DNA from: an uncultured Lachnospiraceae bacterium
GTDB lineage: Bacteria > Bacillota > Clostridia > Lachnospirales > Lachnospiraceae
NCBI GenBank assembly: GCA_947630695.1
Contig: CANRIM010000010.1
Location: 1 to 62,192 of the forward strand
Direction of reading: 5' to 3'
Length of the DNA: 62,192 nucleotides
Shown: positions 59,207 to 62,192 of the stretch, one piece after another
Numbering within the stretch: position 1 is the first letter of the stretch
Layout: every line of letters begins with the position of its first letter
The notes under the pieces: model-generated
The model's input: only the letters and a program-made list of their open reading frames with translations
Told to the model about the DNA's origin: nothing
Databases searched by the model: none
Position numbers and translations under genes: made by a program

Positions 59207-61489
59207 TCAGCCTTTCATAGCCTTTCTGTGATGGTTGATGAGACAGCCGTCCAGAATGATTTCCCGTTCTTCCTCTGTCAGACTGCCCAGCTTCAGGGTA
59301 ATTTCCGTCCATTCCTTTCCCACAATACAGGCCTTGATTTCCTCCGTTTTATCTCTGACCGCCGCCGCGGCATCCGGAACAAAAATATAGTCGCCGTTGA
59401 CAAAGGGAAGTTCCTCCGCGTCAAACAGGAACGGCAGCATACCCCAGTTGATCAGATTGGAACGATACCGCTTGGTGGCGTATTCCTTCGCAAGGTTGGC
59501 CCAGCCGCCCAGTACCTTCTGGCAGGAAGCCGCCTGTTCTCTGGCGGAACCGTCTCCCGGTTTTCTCGCGTAAATGGCAGAGCCGATGCCCGTATCTTTC
59601 AGCACCGCTTCTCCGTAAACTTCTGCAATCCGTGCAAAGACTGACTTTAACTCCGGTACCGCTTCTGCCGGACAGTCTCCCGCTTCTCTCGCCTGTTCCG
59701 CCGCAAAGATTTCCTTCGCTCTGCCCACATAGGCAGGGTCTCTCCGGGACAGGGCAAATTCCGCCAGTCCCAGCGGGTTGGAACGATAAGACGAGGTTTC
59801 GCCGGAAGGAATCAGTTCATCTGTGGTGGTCACCGGATCTTCGATCACCGACACCACCTTCAGCAGCAGGTGCTTTGTCAAGGCAGGCATCTTGGGCCAG
59901 TCCTTGATATTGGGGCCAAGCACGATTTCCGTTTCCGGGGAAGCCACCCCGTGGCTGTCAAATACCCGGTTTTCGTAAATGCTCTTATCGAAATAATAGC
60001 TTCGCTTCTGATAATCCGTATCCAGATCCGTGGCCGCCGTAAGGGCTCCCTGACGGGCCGCCGTCGCCGCGATGGAACGAGCGTCCATCAGCGCCACGCC
60101 CGACATCTGGCTGTTCTGTACCTTGCTGCCTTCCCGGTTCGGGAAATTTCTCGTGGAATGCCGGATACTGAAGGCATTGTTGGCCGGCGTATCTCCCGCG
60201 CCGAAGCAGGGGCCGCAAAAAGCGGTCTTCATGACGACGCCCGCCGCCATCAGATCGGCTGCCACGCCGTTTTTCACCAGCTCCATATAAACCGGCATAC
60301 TGGCCGGATATACGCTCATGGTAAAAGCGCCGTTTCCGATACTGCTTCCCTTTAAGATATCCGCCGCCGCGCAGATATTTTCAAAGCCGCCGCCGGCACA
60401 GCCCGCGACAATGCCCTGATCCACCATCAGCGCGCCGTCTCTGATCTTGCTGCGCAGCGAAAAGTCCTTCGGCGCATGCAGGGTTTCAATGGCCGTTTTC
60501 TCACATTCCGCCAGAATATCCGCCGGATGCTCCATAACCTCGTGAATCGTATAGACGTTGCTGGGATGAAAGGGCATGGCAATCATACATTCGATCTTGT
60601 CCAGATCTACCTCGATGATCCGGTCATAATATGCGCCTTCCGCAGGAGCCAGCGACCGGTAAGCTTCCGGTCTTCCGTGAATCTCATAGAATTCCTTCAC
60701 GGATGCGTCCGTCTGCCAGATAGAAGAAAGGCAGGTGGTTTCCGTAGTCATAACATCCACGCCGATGCGTTCGTCCACCGTAAGGTTTCCGATGCCTTCA
60801 CCGATAAATTCCATGACACAGTTATTGACGAATCCATTCTTAAAGACCGCGCCGATGATGGCCAGGGCAATATCCTGAGGTCCAACGCCTTTTTGCGGCT
60901 TTCCTTTCAGATACACGCCGACCACTGCAGGCATTTTCACGTCATAGGTCTGTCCCAGCAGCTGTTTCACCAATTCGGGACCGCCTTCGCCGATGGCCAT
61001 GGTGCCCAGTGCGCCGTAACGGGTATGGCTGTCCGAACCCAAAATCATCGCGCCGCTTTCCGCCAGCATTTCCCGTGCATACTGATGAATGACCGCCTGA
61101 TGCGCCGGTACGTAAATGCCGCCGTATTTTTTGGCACAGCTTAAGCCAAACATATGATCGTCTTCATTGATGGTGCCGCCCACCGCGCAGAGGGAATTGT
61201 GGCAGTTGGTCAGTACATAGGGCATGGGAAATTTTTCCAGCCCGCTGGCTCTGGCCGTCTGTATAATCCCCACATAGGTAATATCATGGGAGGTCAGCTT
61301 GTCAAAGCGGATGTTCAGCTGTTCCATATTTTCGGACCGGTTGTGGCTCTTTAAAATCTGATAAGCCATGGTGCCTTTGCGGCCTTCCCTTTTATCCGCT
61401 GTGCTTCCATCCGGCAGATGCGCCTGTTCCCCCTCCAAAACCAGTCTGCCGTTCAGCAGAAATCCACCTTCTTCATGTAGTACAATCAT
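59207..61489 (-). CDS. acnA: aconitate hydratase (clostridial type)
   Basis: 760 aa. Substrate and cluster regions: [41 protein letters not shown], Fe-S ligand cysteines in TTCLSSIW and [12 protein letters not shown], and a C-terminal swivel domain ([23 protein letters not shown]). Isomerises citrate and isocitrate for glutamate, hence arginine, synthesis. Start ATG 61489 ([14 protein letters not shown]) matches the family; ATG 61369 would be too short. Some relatives are annotated only as hydratase, so substrate identity is likely but not certain. Confidence 0.88.
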   Translation of the reverse strand: MIVLHEEGGFLLNGRLVLEGEQAHLPDGSTADKREGRKGTMAYQILKSHNRSENMEQLNIRFDKLTSHDITYVGIIQTARASGLEKFPMPYVLTNCHNSLCAVGGTINEDDHMFGLSCAKKYGGIYVPAHQAVIHQYAREMLAESGAMILGSDSHTRYGALGTMAIGEGGPELVKQLLGQTYDVKMPAVVGVYLKGKPQKGVGPQDIALAIIGAVFKNGFVNNCVMEFIGEGIGNLTVDERIGVDVMTTETTCLSSIWQTDASVKEFYEIHGRPEAYRSLAPAEGAYYDRIIEVDLDKIECMIAMPFHPSNVYTIHEVMEHPADILAECEKTAIETLHAPKDFSLRSKIRDGALMVDQGIVAGCAGGGFENICAAADILKGSSIGNGAFTMSVYPASMPVYMELVKNGVAADLMAAGVVMKTAFCGPCFGAGDTPANNAFSIRHSTRNFPNREGSKVQNSQMSGVALMDARSIAATAARQGALTAATDLDTDYQKRSYYFDKSIYENRVFDSHGVASPETEIVLGPNIKDWPKMPALTKHLLLKVVSVIEDPVTTTDELIPSGETSSYRSNPLGLAEFALSRRDPAYVGRAKEIFAAEQAREAGDCPAEAVPELKSVFARIAEVYGEAVLKDTGIGSAIYARKPGDGSAREQAASCQKVLGGWANLAKEYATKRYRSNLINWGMLPFLFDAEELPFVNGDYIFVPDAAAAVRDKTEEIKACIVGKEWTEITLKLGSLTEEEREIILDGCLINHHRKAMKG

Positions 61490-61505
61490 CTTATCGATTC
61501 CTTTC

Positions 61506-62192
61506 TCAATTGGTTTTGTTGTTTTTCATATAATCCATATAGTTGCTGACCATCATCGCAATCCGGAACGTCAGCGCGTCCTCAAACTGTCTGACGTCCA
61601 GTCCGGTCATTTTCTGCAGCTTTTCCAGCCGGTAAACCAGCGTATTTCTGTGTACAAACAGCTGTCTGGCCGTTTCCGACACATTCAGGCTGTTTTCAAA
61701 AAACTTGATGACACTCTGAATCGTTTCCTCATCCAGACTTTCCATGGGCGTTTCGGTAAAAGTCTCTTTCATAAACAGCTCGCACAGATGCATCGGCAGC
61801 TGATAAATCAGTCTTCCGATACCCAGAGAGCTGTAGGAAATAATCGGCCGGGAAGGATAGAAAATCCGTCCCACATCCAGCGCCAGCTTGGCTTCCTTAT
61901 AGGAACGGGAAATATCCTTCAGCTGCGGCGTTACCGATCCGTATCCGATGCGTACCGAAGACATGGTTTCCGAATTCAGCATGTCCATGGCCGTATGCGC
62001 GATATTTTTCATACTCTGCTCGTCATCTTTGTCATCCAGCTCCATCACCAGCACAATGGCGTGCTCGTCCACAGAGGTGACAAATGCCCGGTCCACAAAG
62101 ATCTGTTCCAGCACTTTCAGCGCGTTTCTGTCTTTCGCGTTTTTCGTTTCAATCAGATAGACCAGCCTGCGCCGTTCCATCGGGATGTGCAG
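61506..62192 (-). CDS. PucR/CdaR-type transcriptional regulator, 5' end cut by window edge
   Basis: The frame is open to base 62192 (LHIP before the first Met at 62180), so the N-terminus is missing. A GGDEF-like middle domain ([29 protein letters not shown]) and the C-terminal PucR helix-turn-helix [32 protein letters not shown]. Such regulators control purine, sugar-acid or amino-acid genes. It lies 16 nt upstream of acnA on the same strand, so it may control and be cotranscribed with aconitase. Confidence 0.87.
   Translation of the reverse strand: MHIPMERRRLVYLIETKNAKDRNALKVLEQIFVDRAFVTSVDEHAIVLVMELDDKDDEQSMKNIAHTAMDMLNSETMSSVRIGYGSVTPQLKDISRSYKEAKLALDVGRIFYPSRPIISYSSLGIGRLIYQLPMHLCELFMKETFTETPMESLDEETIQSVIKFFENSLNVSETARQLFVHRNTLVYRLEKLQKMTGLDVRQFEDALTFRIAMMVSNYMDYMKNNKTN

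Overview
The window looks like chromosome from an anaerobic Clostridia species, probably Lachnospiraceae or a close relative. The indicators are a SCIFF peptide with its radical-SAM maturase, the full [FeFe]-hydrogenase maturation set (hydE, hydG, hydF plus the TM1266-type regulator), Gram-positive sortases, a clostridial Tad/Flp1 locus with DUF6382-FHA and DUF5702 proteins, and a clostridial-type aconitase. The assignment is by gene content only; no 16S or other marker is present.

Layout. 1-1140: an IS110-family transposase cut by the window edge. 1139-4219: a short Orn/Lys/Arg decarboxylase-family enzyme, then the SCIFF precursor and its maturase. 4233-6783: a DUF308 membrane protein and cysK (minus) and a HAD phosphatase (plus). 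6784-11069: a multi-hairpin element and the hydrogenase maturation operon, which has a consensus promoter and a leader with an apparent attenuator. 11395-17807: an accessory stretch with a cation efflux protein, hicB/tcdA debris, a CstA-type carrier under a perfect inverted repeat, an AAA/DUF4143 ATPase, a sensor-kinase fragment and a tripartite HipBST-like toxin-antitoxin system behind three evenly spaced operators. It ends near a tRNA-Ser(CGA). 18119-32048: a long minus-strand arginine/pyrimidine run, argG-H-C-J-B-D-F-carA-carB, in which carB is fused in frame to a complete diaminopimelate epimerase (dapF); serine acetyltransferase follows. 32275-34473: dapA-lysA. 34766-36195: a CarD-like regulator and an Mrp/Nbp35-type Fe-S ATPase. 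36208-52872: about 16.7 kb of tightly packed minus-strand genes joining a Tad (type IVb) pilus apparatus to sortase-anchored surface proteins and two sortases. 53219-62192: a MacB/FtsX-like ABC exporter, a glycosyltransferase, a phosphoglucomutase-family enzyme, aconitase and a PucR-type regulator cut by the right edge.

How the parts fit. DapA, DapF (as the CarB tail) and LysA belong to lysine/DAP synthesis and sit against the arginine genes; CysE and CysK supply cysteine; Mrp, HydEFG and aconitase are Fe-S related. A recurring leader cassette (hairpin, conserved ATG context, second hairpin, Shine-Dalgarno) lies directly in front of four unrelated genes: the HAD phosphatase, hipT, the prepilin peptidase and the glycosyltransferase.

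Most unusual items: the CarB-DapF fusion, the Tad-sortase composite operon (including a TadC-like protein with an Ig-like insertion), the SCIFF peptide lacking the usual crosslink threonine, the repeated leader cassette, the hydrogenase-maturation attenuator, the triple-hairpin element after the HAD gene, and the HipBST operator array. All calls come from reading the sequence; no database search was run.
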